Shown in pieces: positions 8,301-16,182 of a DNA stretch of 40,779 nt. The position numbers and the translations under genes are program-made. Numbering within the stretch: the stretch's first letter is position 1; the number at the start of each line of letters is the position of its first letter. Source of the DNA: Thioploca sp. (lineage in GTDB: Bacteria; Pseudomonadota; Gammaproteobacteria; Beggiatoales; Beggiatoaceae); NCBI GenBank assembly GCA_012032555.1, contig JAAUSR010000006.1, forward strand, positions 1 to 40,779. Reading direction: 5' to 3'. A model generated the notes under the pieces. It was not told where the DNA came from, searched no databases, and worked only from the letters and a program-made list of their open reading frames with translations.

Positions 8301-8781
8301 ATTTCTCTACAGCGGTGGCATGTCAAAGTCATACAACTGCTGCGCGATTTGGTCTTGGTGATGACGAAAATAATACGCGGGCATACATTGTACTACCGAC
8401 GAAACTAAATGGATAGCTACGGTTGAAAATCAAAAAATAGTAAAAGTGACTTTTACGGCTATTGATAATTGTATTGCGATATTGAGAGCAGATGGTTCAA
8501 TGGAACGTCGTTGTGATGGAATGTTGACCTATACGGACAATATTATATTCGTAGAGTTGAAAAATCAAAGAAAAAATTGGATTTCAGATGCTGTTGAGCA
8601 ATTGAAGATCACTATTGAATGTTTTACCAAACATCACGATCTAAATTTGTTTAAACGTAAAAGAGCTTTTGCTTGTAACAAAAAACATCCTAATTTTTGT
8701 ACTGGTCATAAAGAAACAATGAAAAGATTTTTTGATACCTACAAGATTAGATTAAACATTCAAGCTAAAATAAAAATCTAA
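8289..8781 (+). pseudogene. PD-(D/E)XK-like nuclease partner of the ATPase, frameshifted
   Basis: The ATG at 8289 overlaps the end of the ATPase gene and starts MSINFSTAVACQSH. The homology-like reading then moves to another frame (GLGDDENNTRAYI, ~8351-8389, running to TAG 8414-8416). From about 8392 it moves to a third frame (TTDETKWIATVENQK... to TAA 8779-8781). Two missing bases would give one protein of about 164 aa. The last part contains CDGMLTYTDNIIFVELK, with Asp, then Glu-Leu-Lys, then a downstream Gln-Leu-Lys, the layout of a PD-(D/E)XK nuclease core. As sequenced, only a GTG at 8446 would yield the 111-aa C-terminal piece, which includes the putative active site. Either indel errors or genuine inactivation. 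Confidence 0.65.
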
Positions 8782-8790
8782 GTGTAGCAG

Positions 8791-8900
8791 GGTGCGTTAG
8801 CAACGCATAATGCACCGTTCATTCTAACTTTTCAATAATACTCTCAGTCAATTATTATCATTCAAACGGTTGGTGCGTTAAGGCTGATGCCTAACTCACC
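8791..8900. repeat. Two intergenic palindromes flanking a 55-bp AT-rich core
   Basis: At 8791-8816 GGTGC pairs with GCACC. At 8872-8900 GGTGCGTTA pairs with TAACTCACC (one mismatch), followed by CTAC. Both belong to the GTAGG/GGTG...CACC class scattered through this region. The 55 bases between them hold nothing recognisable. Confidence 0.7.
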
Positions 8901-8933
8901 CTACTTGCTTACTAAAAAAAGTTGAAAAGCATT

Positions 8934-9080
8934 GTGAGCAGAAAAAATCAAATTGTTCATGAAGCTGACATTGATTTACGAACTAATTCGCGTAATCCCA
9001 TTGATAAAACTGATGTTAACGAAGCAGTAGAATTTATCCTTAAACTCGGTGAAAGCTTTTTCAATGCGGTTACTCCGTAA
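8934..9080 (+). pseudogene. C-terminal remnant of a HEPN-domain protein
   Basis: A 48-codon open stretch ends at TAA 9078-9080 and includes RKNQIVHEADIDLRTN and AVEFILKLGESFF. The Arg-x5-His arrangement in RKNQIVH followed by a final alpha-helix matches the C-terminal half of HEPN proteins, whose R-x4-6-H motif forms an RNase active site. The N-terminal half is missing; the palindrome pair at 8791-8900 lies just upstream. There is no ribosome-binding site before the GTG at 8934. The family assignment is moderately confident and the fragment is almost certainly non-functional. Confidence 0.5.
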
Positions 9081-9197
9081 TAGGGTGTAGCCAGTAGGGT
9101 GAGTAGGATGCTTCCAACTTAGCTAACAAAATCATTTGTAACTAGTTATTTTTAGGAATATAATTCGGCAAAAAAATCTTCGTCAAGGAGGTCTATT

Positions 9198-9230
9198 ATG
9201 ATTTCTATAAACAGATTAGCCGCAACATGA
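9198..9230 (+). CDS. 10-codon leader ORF with strong ribosome-binding site
   Basis: A near-perfect Shine-Dalgarno (AAGGAGGT, 9185-9192) stands five bases before ATG 9198. The frame encodes [10 protein letters not shown] and stops at TGA 9228-9230, overlapping the ATG (9227) of the nuclease-ParA gene as ATGA. This could be a coupling leader peptide, or the original N-terminus of the downstream gene displaced by a frameshift. No conserved peptide was recognised. Confidence 0.35.
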   Translation: MISINRLAAT

Positions 9231-10150
9231 GCAATAGCGACTTACCTGCCGAATGGAATAATGAAGCCTATGTCTCTCTACATTTAGTTCAAAAAATGCT
9301 GGATGTCGCCGGGTTACCCTCTGAAGGTTGGCATCCCCAGTTTGTAGTGACGGTACCCAAAGGAGAGCATTTCACCGAAAAAAGAGCCGATTTTTTTATC
9401 GAGGATATCTCCAGAAATATCGGTTTCATTGTGGAAGTAAAGTCAGCCAAATCCCGTATTGATGACGCAGCGCGATTCCAATTAAAAATGTACTTAGAAC
9501 ATGGACAAATTCGCTATGGCATACTCATTGATCCCTTTAGCTTGGAAATCTATGAATACCTTACCGGGAAAACCACCTTAAAAGATCAATATCAAATAAC
9601 CGATCCGAGAGATATTGAGCCAGCAGCGGTATTTTTAGACTTATTTTTAGAGAGGATTAAAATGCGTACTATCGCCGTTTATGCTGTTAAAGGAGGAGTG
9701 GGGAAAACCACCTTAGCGGTTAATATTGCTTTTGAATTAGCCAAGCAAGGCAAGCGTGTGTTAGTGGTGGATTTGGACGATCAGGCTAACGCGAGTTTAT
9801 CATTGGGTGTCAATTACGCCAAAGCTTTTGATAAAGCAACGAATTTAAAACAAATTGATGAAATTCTTTCTGCTTTTGAGGGACGAGTAGAGGTCATTGA
9901 TTTCTTAAGGTACTGCAAGAACGATGGTTTTGTAGCGCAGAATTACATTCTGGTCAGTCCACTAAACCGCTACTTATCTCATGGTGGTAAGCTACATGTG
10001 CTGCCCAGTAGCTTTAGGACCAAAGCCGGCCAAATTGCGGATCTCTCGATCAAGCACAAATTACTTAATGTCGGATTACAAAAGCTGACCGGTGATTATG
10101 ACTATGTCATCATTGACACGCCACCGAACCAAGCAGCGGTTGGGAAATAA
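9227..10150 (+). CDS. Restriction-nuclease-like domain fused to a truncated ParA ATPase
   Basis: Residues ~1-140 resemble the type I restriction R-subunit N-terminal domain (PD-(D/E)XK fold): KRADFFIED, then FIVEVKSAK and [10 protein letters not shown] give the D...E-x-K...Q layout. From residue 146 a ParA/MinD ATPase begins: [17 protein letters not shown] (deviant Walker A), [12 protein letters not shown] (A') and YVIIDTPPN (Walker B, ~297). It then stops at AAVGK, so roughly the last 100 residues of a normal ParA are absent. A palindrome (10163-10198) begins 12 bases after the stop. An in-frame ATG at 9662 (residue 146) has its own AGAGG ribosome-binding site 6 bases upstream, so the ParA part might also be made separately. 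Translation of the full frame depends on overlap with the leader ORF. The fusion is uncommon; as sequenced the ATPase is probably defective. Confidence 0.75.
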   Translation: MSNSDLPAEWNNEAYVSLHLVQKMLDVAGLPSEGWHPQFVVTVPKGEHFTEKRADFFIEDISRNIGFIVEVKSAKSRIDDAARFQLKMYLEHGQIRYGILIDPFSLEIYEYLTGKTTLKDQYQITDPRDIEPAAVFLDLFLERIKMRTIAVYAVKGGVGKTTLAVNIAFELAKQGKRVLVVDLDDQANASLSLGVNYAKAFDKATNLKQIDEILSAFEGRVEVIDFLRYCKNDGFVAQNYILVSPLNRYLSHGGKLHVLPSSFRTKAGQIADLSIKHKLLNVGLQKLTGDYDYVIIDTPPNQAAVGK

Positions 10151-10162
10151 TAACTAAGTGGC

Positions 10163-10235
10163 GTAGGTTGGATGGCGGCTACGCCTTATCCACCCTACAG
10201 GGGCTACCAGCTAAGTAGGGTGGACAACGTCCTAC
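10163..10235. repeat. Two adjacent intergenic palindromes (GTAGG...CCTAC)
   Basis: At 10163-10198 GTAGGTTGGAT pairs with ATCCACCCTAC (one mismatch). At 10215-10235 GTAGG and CCTAC flank GTGGACAACGT. The first unit is nearly the same as 5350-5378. The pair immediately follows the truncated end of the nuclease-ParA gene. Confidence 0.75.
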
Positions 10236-10364
10236 GATACTGAACCATGATTTTCATAATCAAAGTATCAATTATGTGCCTTAAGGCTCAGACATTGGTG
10301 GTCGCAGTTGCTTGAAGTTAGCCTTTTGGGAACTTTTGGTAAGAAAAATAAATCGGAAAATAAT

Positions 10365-11175
10365 ATGCCTTTCACCTTCTCTCATCCAGCGACGGCTATT
10401 CCTTTTATCCATGGGGGGTTAGTACTGTCAGCACTAGTGATTGGTAGCATAGCACCGGACTTGATGTATTTTTTTTGTTTATCCACCCGTTGTCAATTTG
10501 GACACACATTAACTGGCTTGGTCATTTTCTGCATACCAGCCGGTCTGGTTGTACTTTGGGTATTTCCATACTGGGTTAAAATATCCGCTGTTATCCTTGT
10601 TTCCTATTAGCCATCAAGAACGGTTGTTACCTGTAGCCAATCAATTTCGCTTTTTTCCTTGGCAACGTTTTTTTTTAATTATTTTATCCTTATCTATAGG
10701 TGCCTTAACTCATGTCATTTGGGATAGTTTCACACACTCAGATCGTTGGGGTGTACAACAATGGTCATTTCTAAACACTACTCTTATTGAAACAACTTAT
10801 GGTACTTTTAAAGGGTATAAAATTTTACAATATATAAGTACGTTAGCCGGTGCTACTCTGCTTTTATACCTTTATTGGCGATGGCTAAAACGAGCCCCTA
10901 GAGAATCGATTAACCCTTCAATTCAACTTACTTTCAAAACTAGGTTATTGATTATTCTGCTCATAGGATTCAGCACTGGTTTTTTGGCAATAATCTATGG
11001 TTGTTTAAAAGTTTTCCCGGTTATTAACTGGCTCTCATTTTACCAATTCCTACAATATACCGTGATTGCTGGAATTTCAGTTGGGACAATTGAATTGATT
11101 ATTTTCAGTGTTTTTTGGCATCTTTATGAATTGAAAAAATCATCAATTGGGAAGCTTTCGTGTAGATATTATTAA
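10365..11175 (+). pseudogene. DUF4184-family membrane protein with a single-base frameshift
   Basis: The ATG at 10365 begins MPFTFSHPATAIPFI, the hallmark start of DUF4184 proteins, followed by VIGSIAPDLMYF and a conserved HTL segment. After VLWVF the frame runs out at TAG 10608-10610. The homologous reading continues one frame over as HTGLKYPLLSLFP, then GALTHVIWDSFTHS and three further membrane helices to TAA 11173-11175. One extra T in TTT at 10563-10565 explains the break; without it the protein would be 269 aa with about six membrane segments. The function of DUF4184 is unknown. The sequence is otherwise well preserved, so a recent mutation or a read error are both possible. Confidence 0.75.
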
Positions 11176-11187
11176 ATAGGTTGATTT

Positions 11188-11400
11188 AATAATACCTTCA
11201 CCAATTGGTTTAGAACAAGCATTACACCGATTAAAGGATTAACCGGATTAAACTGAATGGCAGATTTTTTACCACCGATTGAGTTATCAATTCAAGTGCG
11301 TAAGTCCTATTATATTTGATATATAAAGAATATAAATCTTATTAATCCTTTAATCCGTGTAATCTTGTTCAAAAGGATTTAGATTGGCGAAGGTATTATT
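11188..11400. repeat. 213-bp spacer bounded by 17-bp inverted repeats
   Basis: AATAATACCTTCACCAA (11188-11204) and TTGGCGAAGGTATTATT (11384-11400) are inverted copies with one mismatch. Inside are nested inverted segments (ATTAAAGGATTAACCGG near 11230 and TTAATCCTTTAATCCG at 11342-11357). There is also a lone TGCGTAAGTCCTA at 11297-11309 that matches the MITE end (TGCGTAACTCCTA) at 12 of 13 bases. No coding sequence is visible. It may be a non-autonomous element or a folded RNA leader before rlmB. Confidence 0.6.
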
Positions 11401-11439
11401 TAAGAGAATTATTTATTGAGTAAATATAACAACAGATAT

Positions 11440-12219
11440 ATGGATAACAGCAAATACGAACAAATCTACGGTCTTCATGCGGTACAACAAGTTATAGCTA
11501 TGGATATCAGTCGGGTATATGAATTATGGGTACAAGAAGGTCGGTGTGATGCGAAATTACAAATAATATTAACTCAGATTCAACAACAAGGCATTGCGAT
11601 TCATACGGTACCCCGGAAAACTTTAGATAAATTAACCCAAAACGGTCATCATCAAGGGATTGTTATTCGGTGTCAACCTCGCTCGCTGGAAACACAACAA
11701 ACCTTAGAAACTTGTATCGCCACATTAACAATACCGCCTTTGTTACTGATATTGGATGAAGTACAAGATCCGCATAATTTAGGAGCTTGTTTACGGACAG
11801 CTGATGCTGCTGGGGTTCATGCCGTTGTTATTCCTAAAAATCGATCCTGTGGGTTATCTGGTATTGTACGAAAAGTGGCGAGTGGCGCTGCTGATACTAT
11901 TCCTTTAATTCCAGTAACTAACTTAGCAACAACTTTGCGGTGGTTACAACAACAAGGGGTATGGTTAGTTGGTGCCGATAGTCACAGTCAAATTAGTCTA
12001 TTTGAGACTAGTTTAACCGGTCCTTTAGCTTTAGTACTCGGTTCAGAAGGAACTGGATTACGGCGGCTTACCCGAGAAACTTGTGATGTATTGGTACAAA
12101 TTCCCCTGTTAGGAACCGTGCCTAGTCTCAATGTATCCGTTGCCGCTGGCATTTGTTTATACGAAGCGGTGCGACAACGGTGTGGTTTAAGCCATAAAAC
12201 TAGGAGAGATGACCATTAA
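11440..12219 (+). CDS. rlmB: 23S rRNA (guanosine-2251-2'-O)-methyltransferase
   Basis: SpoU/TrmH-family (SPOUT) enzyme that methylates G2251 of 23S rRNA in the peptidyl-transferase region using S-adenosylmethionine. The N-terminal substrate-binding domain starts IYGLHAVQQVI. The knotted catalytic domain carries ILDEVQDPHNLGACLRTADAAG (motif 1), then LVLGSEGTGLRR (motif 2) and PLLGTVPSLNVSVAAGICLYE (motif 3). An upstream in-frame TTG at 11416 has AAGAG before it and would add eight residues; the ATG at 11440 gives the usual N-terminus (259 aa, close to the ~245 of E. coli). Its 3' end overlaps the convergent dusB by 20 bases. Confidence 0.9.
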   Translation: MDNSKYEQIYGLHAVQQVIAMDISRVYELWVQEGRCDAKLQIILTQIQQQGIAIHTVPRKTLDKLTQNGHHQGIVIRCQPRSLETQQTLETCIATLTIPPLLLILDEVQDPHNLGACLRTADAAGVHAVVIPKNRSCGLSGIVRKVASGAADTIPLIPVTNLATTLRWLQQQGVWLVGADSHSQISLFETSLTGPLALVLGSEGTGLRRLTRETCDVLVQIPLLGTVPSLNVSVAAGICLYEAVRQRCGLSHKTRRDDH

Positions 12220-13177
12220 TTGCGTAAAAGAAAGTGTGCATCAATTTGACTTGTTCAACACTGCTCTCAGCTCGATTAATCGTATCCCGAAACAAAGCGC
12301 CATGTGGTTGACCTTTGCTATACCAGGATAAATGTTTTCGAGCCATCCTTACGCCGGTATACTCGCCATAGAATTGATAAAGATTTTCTAAATGAGTCAA
12401 TAATATCGCTTGGATTTCACTGAGCGGGAGTTCTGGCAATTTTACTCCCGTTTGTAAATAATGTTCAATTTCCCGAAACAACCAAGGACGACCTTGGGCA
12501 GCACGTCCAATCATAATGGCATCTGCTTGAGTATAGTCCAACACTTGTTTTGCCTTTTCTGGGCTACGAATATCACCATTGGCAATCACCGGGATGTTAA
12601 CCGTTGCTTTAATTTCAGCAATCGTGTCATATTCTGCTTCACCACTATAGCCACAAGCTCGAGTCCGTCCATGAACAGCAATGGCTTGAATTCCGGCTTG
12701 TTCAGCTATCCGTGCAATCCAAACGCCATTACGATGCGTTTTATCCCAACCAGTACGAATTTTTACCGTGACGGGCACAGATACAGCGTTGACAACCGCT
12801 TCAATAATTTTACCAACCAGCCGATCATCTTTTAATAAGGCGGAACCTGCCATCACTTGACAAACTTTCTTAGCCGGACAACCCATATTAATATCTATCA
12901 CTTGTGCACCATTAGCGACATTATATTGAGCTGCTTTTACCATTAGCTGGGGATCAGCACCCACAATCTGTACACAACGTGGTTCCATTTCGCCTTCATG
13001 ATTAGCACGACGTTTAGTTTTCTCACTGCCCCATAATAGCGAGTTAGATGAAATCATTTCCGATACCGCCATACCGGCACCCATTTCTTTACACAATTGG
13101 CGAAAAGGACGGTCAGTTACACCAGCCATTGGTGCTAAAATGAGACGATTTTTAAGGATATAAGGGCCGATTTGCAT
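12200..13177 (-). CDS. dusB: tRNA-dihydrouridine synthase B
   Basis: FMN- and NADPH-dependent enzyme reducing uridine to dihydrouridine in tRNA. Visible motifs: LAPMAGVTDRPFR near the N-terminus, INMGCPAKKV containing the catalytic Cys, VTVKIRTGW, AVHGRTR, PVIANGDI and IMIGRAAQGRPWL. The frame extends to a TTG at 13189, but the ATG at 13177 reproduces the family N-terminus (MQIGPYILKNRLILAPM), giving 325 aa. In many gammaproteobacteria dusB precedes fis; no fis follows here, because the gene runs tail-to-tail into rlmB. Confidence 0.93.
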   Translation of the reverse strand: MQIGPYILKNRLILAPMAGVTDRPFRQLCKEMGAGMAVSEMISSNSLLWGSEKTKRRANHEGEMEPRCVQIVGADPQLMVKAAQYNVANGAQVIDINMGCPAKKVCQVMAGSALLKDDRLVGKIIEAVVNAVSVPVTVKIRTGWDKTHRNGVWIARIAEQAGIQAIAVHGRTRACGYSGEAEYDTIAEIKATVNIPVIANGDIRSPEKAKQVLDYTQADAIMIGRAAQGRPWLFREIEHYLQTGVKLPELPLSEIQAILLTHLENLYQFYGEYTGVRMARKHLSWYSKGQPHGALFRDTINRAESSVEQVKLMHTFFYAINGHLS

Positions 13178-13222
13178 AAAATTATTCAATTTTGTTCAGT
13201 TACGAAAGGTGAGTAACTTAAC

Positions 13223-14311
13223 CTATTTTTCAGTAGTCTTTTGTTCAAGCGAGGTGAGGTTATCACTACCAGCTTTATTAGCTAATACTTCTTTGATAAT
13301 ATCACTAATACCACTAATGGAACCAATCACGTTAGTGGCTTCAAGTGGTATCATAATGAGTTTTTGATTATCAGCACTGGCAATGCTTTGTAATGCTTCA
13401 ATATATTTTTGAGCAATAAAATAATTAATCGCTTGAATATCTCCTTTCATTAAGGCTTGTGATACGAGCATGGTTGCTTTAGCTTCAGCGGCAGCCAGTC
13501 GTTCTCGCGCTTGTGCATCGTGGTTAGCCGCATCTCCACGGGACTCCGCATCAAGTGATTCGGCTTCTCGACGCGCTTGTGCTTTTAAAATTTCCGCGGC
13601 TTTGAAGCCTTCTGCTTTTAAAATATCTGAAATTTTTTCACCTTCTGCCTTGAGAATTAAAGCTTGTTTTTCACCTTCGGCTTTTTCAACCGCCGATTTT
13701 CTTTGTCCTTCTGCTTCTAAAATAGCTGCCCGCTTTTCCCGCTCAGCTTTCATTTGTCTTGCCATCGCTTCGACTAAGTCGGGCTGTGGGGAAATATCTT
13801 TAATTTCTATCCGAATGATTTTAATACCCCAAGGATCGGTTGCCTCATCAACCACTTTAAATAATTTCTCATTAATATCATCGCGTTTAGAAAGTAAATC
13901 ATCCAAATTCATAGAACCCATCACCGTACGAAGGTTCGTAATGGTTAAATGCATGACAGCTTCTCTTAAATTACTCACCTCATAGGTTGATTTCTTGGCA
14001 TCAAAAACCCGGTAGAATACCACCCCGTCTACCGTGATCATGGCATTATCCTGCGTGATGACTTCTTGGCGGGGAACATCCATCACTTGTTCCCGCATAT
14101 CAATTTCATTGCTAATATGTTCAATGATTGGCCATCGCCAATTAAAACCGGGTTCTAAAATTCGGTTATATTTGCCAAAACGTTCAACAGTACATTGTTT
14201 ACCTTGGGAAATAAATTGAATACCAAAATAAATAAATAATGCTAATAAAATGGCAACAACTGCACTACTGAAAATAAGTGCTAAGAAAATAATTGATTCA
14301 ATTCCGGTCAC
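13223..14311 (-). CDS. SPFH/band-7 (stomatin-like, QmcA-type) membrane protein
   Basis: 362-aa membrane scaffold protein. An N-terminal hydrophobic anchor (~8-32) is followed by the SPFH domain (FGKYNRILEPGFNW, DVPRQEVITQDNA, LREAVMHLTITNLRTVMGSMNLDDLLSKRD). Residues ~190-275 form a long charged coiled-coil of irregular ~11-residue repeats built on the core KAEGEK/ILKAEG. The C-terminal segment has QYIEA-like KYIEALQSIA and LIMIPLEAT, as in QmcA. The start is GTG with AGGA about 6 bases upstream. These proteins usually pair with an NfeD-type partner, which is not adjacent here. The upstream SEC-C gene on the same strand is 37 bases away. Confidence 0.9.
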   Translation of the reverse strand: MTGIESIIFLALIFSSAVVAILLALFIYFGIQFISQGKQCTVERFGKYNRILEPGFNWRWPIIEHISNEIDMREQVMDVPRQEVITQDNAMITVDGVVFYRVFDAKKSTYEVSNLREAVMHLTITNLRTVMGSMNLDDLLSKRDDINEKLFKVVDEATDPWGIKIIRIEIKDISPQPDLVEAMARQMKAEREKRAAILEAEGQRKSAVEKAEGEKQALILKAEGEKISDILKAEGFKAAEILKAQARREAESLDAESRGDAANHDAQARERLAAAEAKATMLVSQALMKGDIQAINYFIAQKYIEALQSIASADNQKLIMIPLEATNVIGSISGISDIIKEVLANKAGSDNLTSLEQKTTEK

Positions 14312-14348
14312 ACATTATTCCTACACAAAAAGGGTATTTAACCAACCG

Positions 14349-15164
14349 CTATGGAGTTGTCTTTTCTTTAACCAAACGATTTAAACAACATTTTTTATAT
14401 TTCTTACCACTACCACAGGGGCAGGGCTCATTTCTGCCAATTTTAATGGGTTTACCCGGAGAAGGAGTTAAACCATATTTATCAGCTAGACTCGGGTAGT
14501 ACCGTGGTTGAGAACGGTGGTCTCGAAGTCCTAAATCGATTTCAACATCTTCTAAATCTCCCATAATAGAACAATCCACATAATCTTCGTGATAGGCTTG
14601 TCTAATAGTCGCTATCGATTCTATCGCTTTTAAGTCAGCCAAGTAACTAATTAACAGTCCATTTAATTCTGGATCATTACTAGCAAATTTATCGAGTTGT
14701 TGGGTCAAAGCGAGAACACAAGCTATACGCGCCTCGGGATGAATATTCCCAATCCGTTCTAGACTATAAGCGGCATTTATTCGCGGATAAACGCCGTGCA
14801 ATTTGTTTCCTAAGTACTCCGCTAAAGCCGGAATAGCTTTAACTCCAATTAAACCATAAACTGCGGGTAATTCTTCTGTAATCCAATCATCTTCTTCAGA
14901 AAATAAACTCATTAAGGGTATAATCGCTGCGTCTGCACGTAATTGCCCTAAAGTACGCCACGCATGAACGGGTGCCCAAGTTGCGGGATTTTGGGAATCA
15001 CCCCAAAGCAATTCTTTATCGATAGCCATTTGAATCAATTCGGCAACTTGTGCTGTGGTAAAACCGAGATCAAGATAATTAGGCCATTCTTGAAAATGGA
15101 AACCCGTCCAATGACATTCACCATAGGTCAATAGTTGAGTGGTAGGATAAGTATAATTATTCAT
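14349..15164 (-). CDS. SEC-C motif protein with HEAT-like helical repeats
   Basis: 271-aa cytosolic protein. The body (~50-215) is alpha-helical with repeated Leu/Ala-rich pairs resembling HEAT or DUF1186-type repeats (AWRTLGQLRADAAIIPLM, AVYGLIGVKAIPALAEYL, INAAYSLERIG). The C-terminus carries a SEC-C zinc motif: GRNEPCPCGSGKKYKKCC, with the CPC...CC ligand set. SEC-C tails occur on SecA and many unrelated proteins and bind zinc, sometimes linking to ribosomes or SecB. The specific role is unknown. The ATG at 15164 lies 3 bases from the TAACTGA inverted repeat (15167-15318), so promoter and leader must include that repeat. Confidence 0.82.
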   Translation of the reverse strand: MNNYTYPTTQLLTYGECHWTGFHFQEWPNYLDLGFTTAQVAELIQMAIDKELLWGDSQNPATWAPVHAWRTLGQLRADAAIIPLMSLFSEEDDWITEELPAVYGLIGVKAIPALAEYLGNKLHGVYPRINAAYSLERIGNIHPEARIACVLALTQQLDKFASNDPELNGLLISYLADLKAIESIATIRQAYHEDYVDCSIMGDLEDVEIDLGLRDHRSQPRYYPSLADKYGLTPSPGKPIKIGRNEPCPCGSGKKYKKCCLNRLVKEKTTP

Positions 15165-15166
15165 AT

Positions 15167-15318
15167 TTCAGTTACCAGTTTGTTCAGTTATCAGTTATCA
15201 ATAAACAGTTATCAATTATCAACTCGACCGAACAAGTTATCAATTAAGACTTCTTAATTATTAATCATCGAGTTAAGCTATTCTGAATTACTGATAACTG
15301 AACAAACTGATAACTGAA
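15167..15318. repeat. Large inverted repeat built from TAACTGA heptamers
   Basis: The arms at 15167-15195 and 15290-15318 are 29 bases long and complementary except for one position. Each arm contains the heptamer TAACTGA (reverse TCAGTTA) around a GAACAAACTGA core. Extra partial copies (CAGTTATCAATTATCAA) lie inside the loop. TAACTGA direct repeats are a known feature of marine Beggiatoaceae genomes. Here they form an inverted repeat between divergent genes and could make a long hairpin or a two-sided binding site. Confidence 0.85.
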
Positions 15319-15450
15319 TAACTCTATTAATTAAACCTTAAAACGGTTAAAATAAAAAAGTATTGAAAAAAATTAATTTAGACTGCTGTTTTGAAAGCAG
15401 CGAAAAATTTCTAAGAAGATTAACTCTTTTTGCTAACAGCTTTTTTAGCT

Positions 15451-16182
15451 ATGATAAATTTATTTAGTAAAAATAAACCCGTTAAATCTCCATTAGCAAC
15501 GTTACCCCAGTTAACGACAATACCGTTGAACTATCAAATTACTTACAACCCATTACCTCATAAAAGTATCAAACAATTGCCCGTTCAAGTCAGAGAGCAG
15601 ATGGAGAAATTATACAATCTGATTCAAAAACAACCGCAACAAACAGTTCAACCCCTATTGGATCTCATTACCCAATATCCCAATGTACCGGTTTTTTATA
15701 ATTACCTCAATGTTGCTTATGAAATGATCGGACAACCCGAAAAAGCTTATGCTGTTTTGAAAGAAGTTTACCAAAAGCATCCTGATTATCTATTTGCCAG
15801 AACAAATTATGCTTTTTATTGTTTAAAAAACCGTCTTCCAGAAAAAATTCCCGCTATTTTTGATAATCATTTCGATTTAAAATCACTTTACCCACAAAGA
15901 AATGTTTTTCATATTACTGAATTTACTGCATTTACTACCGTGATGGCACTATATCACCACGAGGTCGGTCATCAATCTGCTGCTGAGAATTATTATCAAT
16001 TGTTAAAAATGATTGTACCTCATAATCAGATGACCAAAACGGTTAAACGTCATTTACATCCCAGTTTATTACAGCGGCTATTAATGCAACTCGTACCACC
16101 AACTTGGCTGACACGACAAAGTCGTCAGCAACCGATTAGGCGTACTCAATCTAAATCAAGTCATTATTCCAAGTATTTTTAA
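15451..16182 (+). CDS. TPR-like protein of unknown function
   Basis: 243-aa soluble protein. After a basic N-terminus, residues ~65-185 form paired helices with tetratricopeptide-like spacing (PVFYNYLNVAYEMIGQPEKA, AYAVLKEVYQKHPDYLFART, ENYYQLLKMIVPH). The C-terminus is basic and Ser/Arg/Gln-rich. An upstream TTG at 15430 is in frame, but the ATG at 15451 is preferred. The stop overlaps the start of the next gene as TAATG, so the two are translationally coupled. No catalytic motif is seen; a scaffold role with the GspM-like partner is only a guess. Confidence 0.6.
   Translation: MINLFSKNKPVKSPLATLPQLTTIPLNYQITYNPLPHKSIKQLPVQVREQMEKLYNLIQKQPQQTVQPLLDLITQYPNVPVFYNYLNVAYEMIGQPEKAYAVLKEVYQKHPDYLFARTNYAFYCLKNRLPEKIPAIFDNHFDLKSLYPQRNVFHITEFTAFTTVMALYHHEVGHQSAAENYYQLLKMIVPHNQMTKTVKRHLHPSLLQRLLMQLVPPTWLTRQSRQQPIRRTQSKSSHYSKYF

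Noticed and set aside
12461-12835. 124-codon plus-strand open frame
   Set aside because: Antisense shadow of dusB, Asn/Ser-rich without start signals.
13470-13985. 171-codon plus-strand open frame, Ser/Ala/Arg-rich
   Set aside because: It is a shadow of the repetitive coiled-coil of the SPFH gene on the minus strand; no ribosome-binding site and low-complexity translation.
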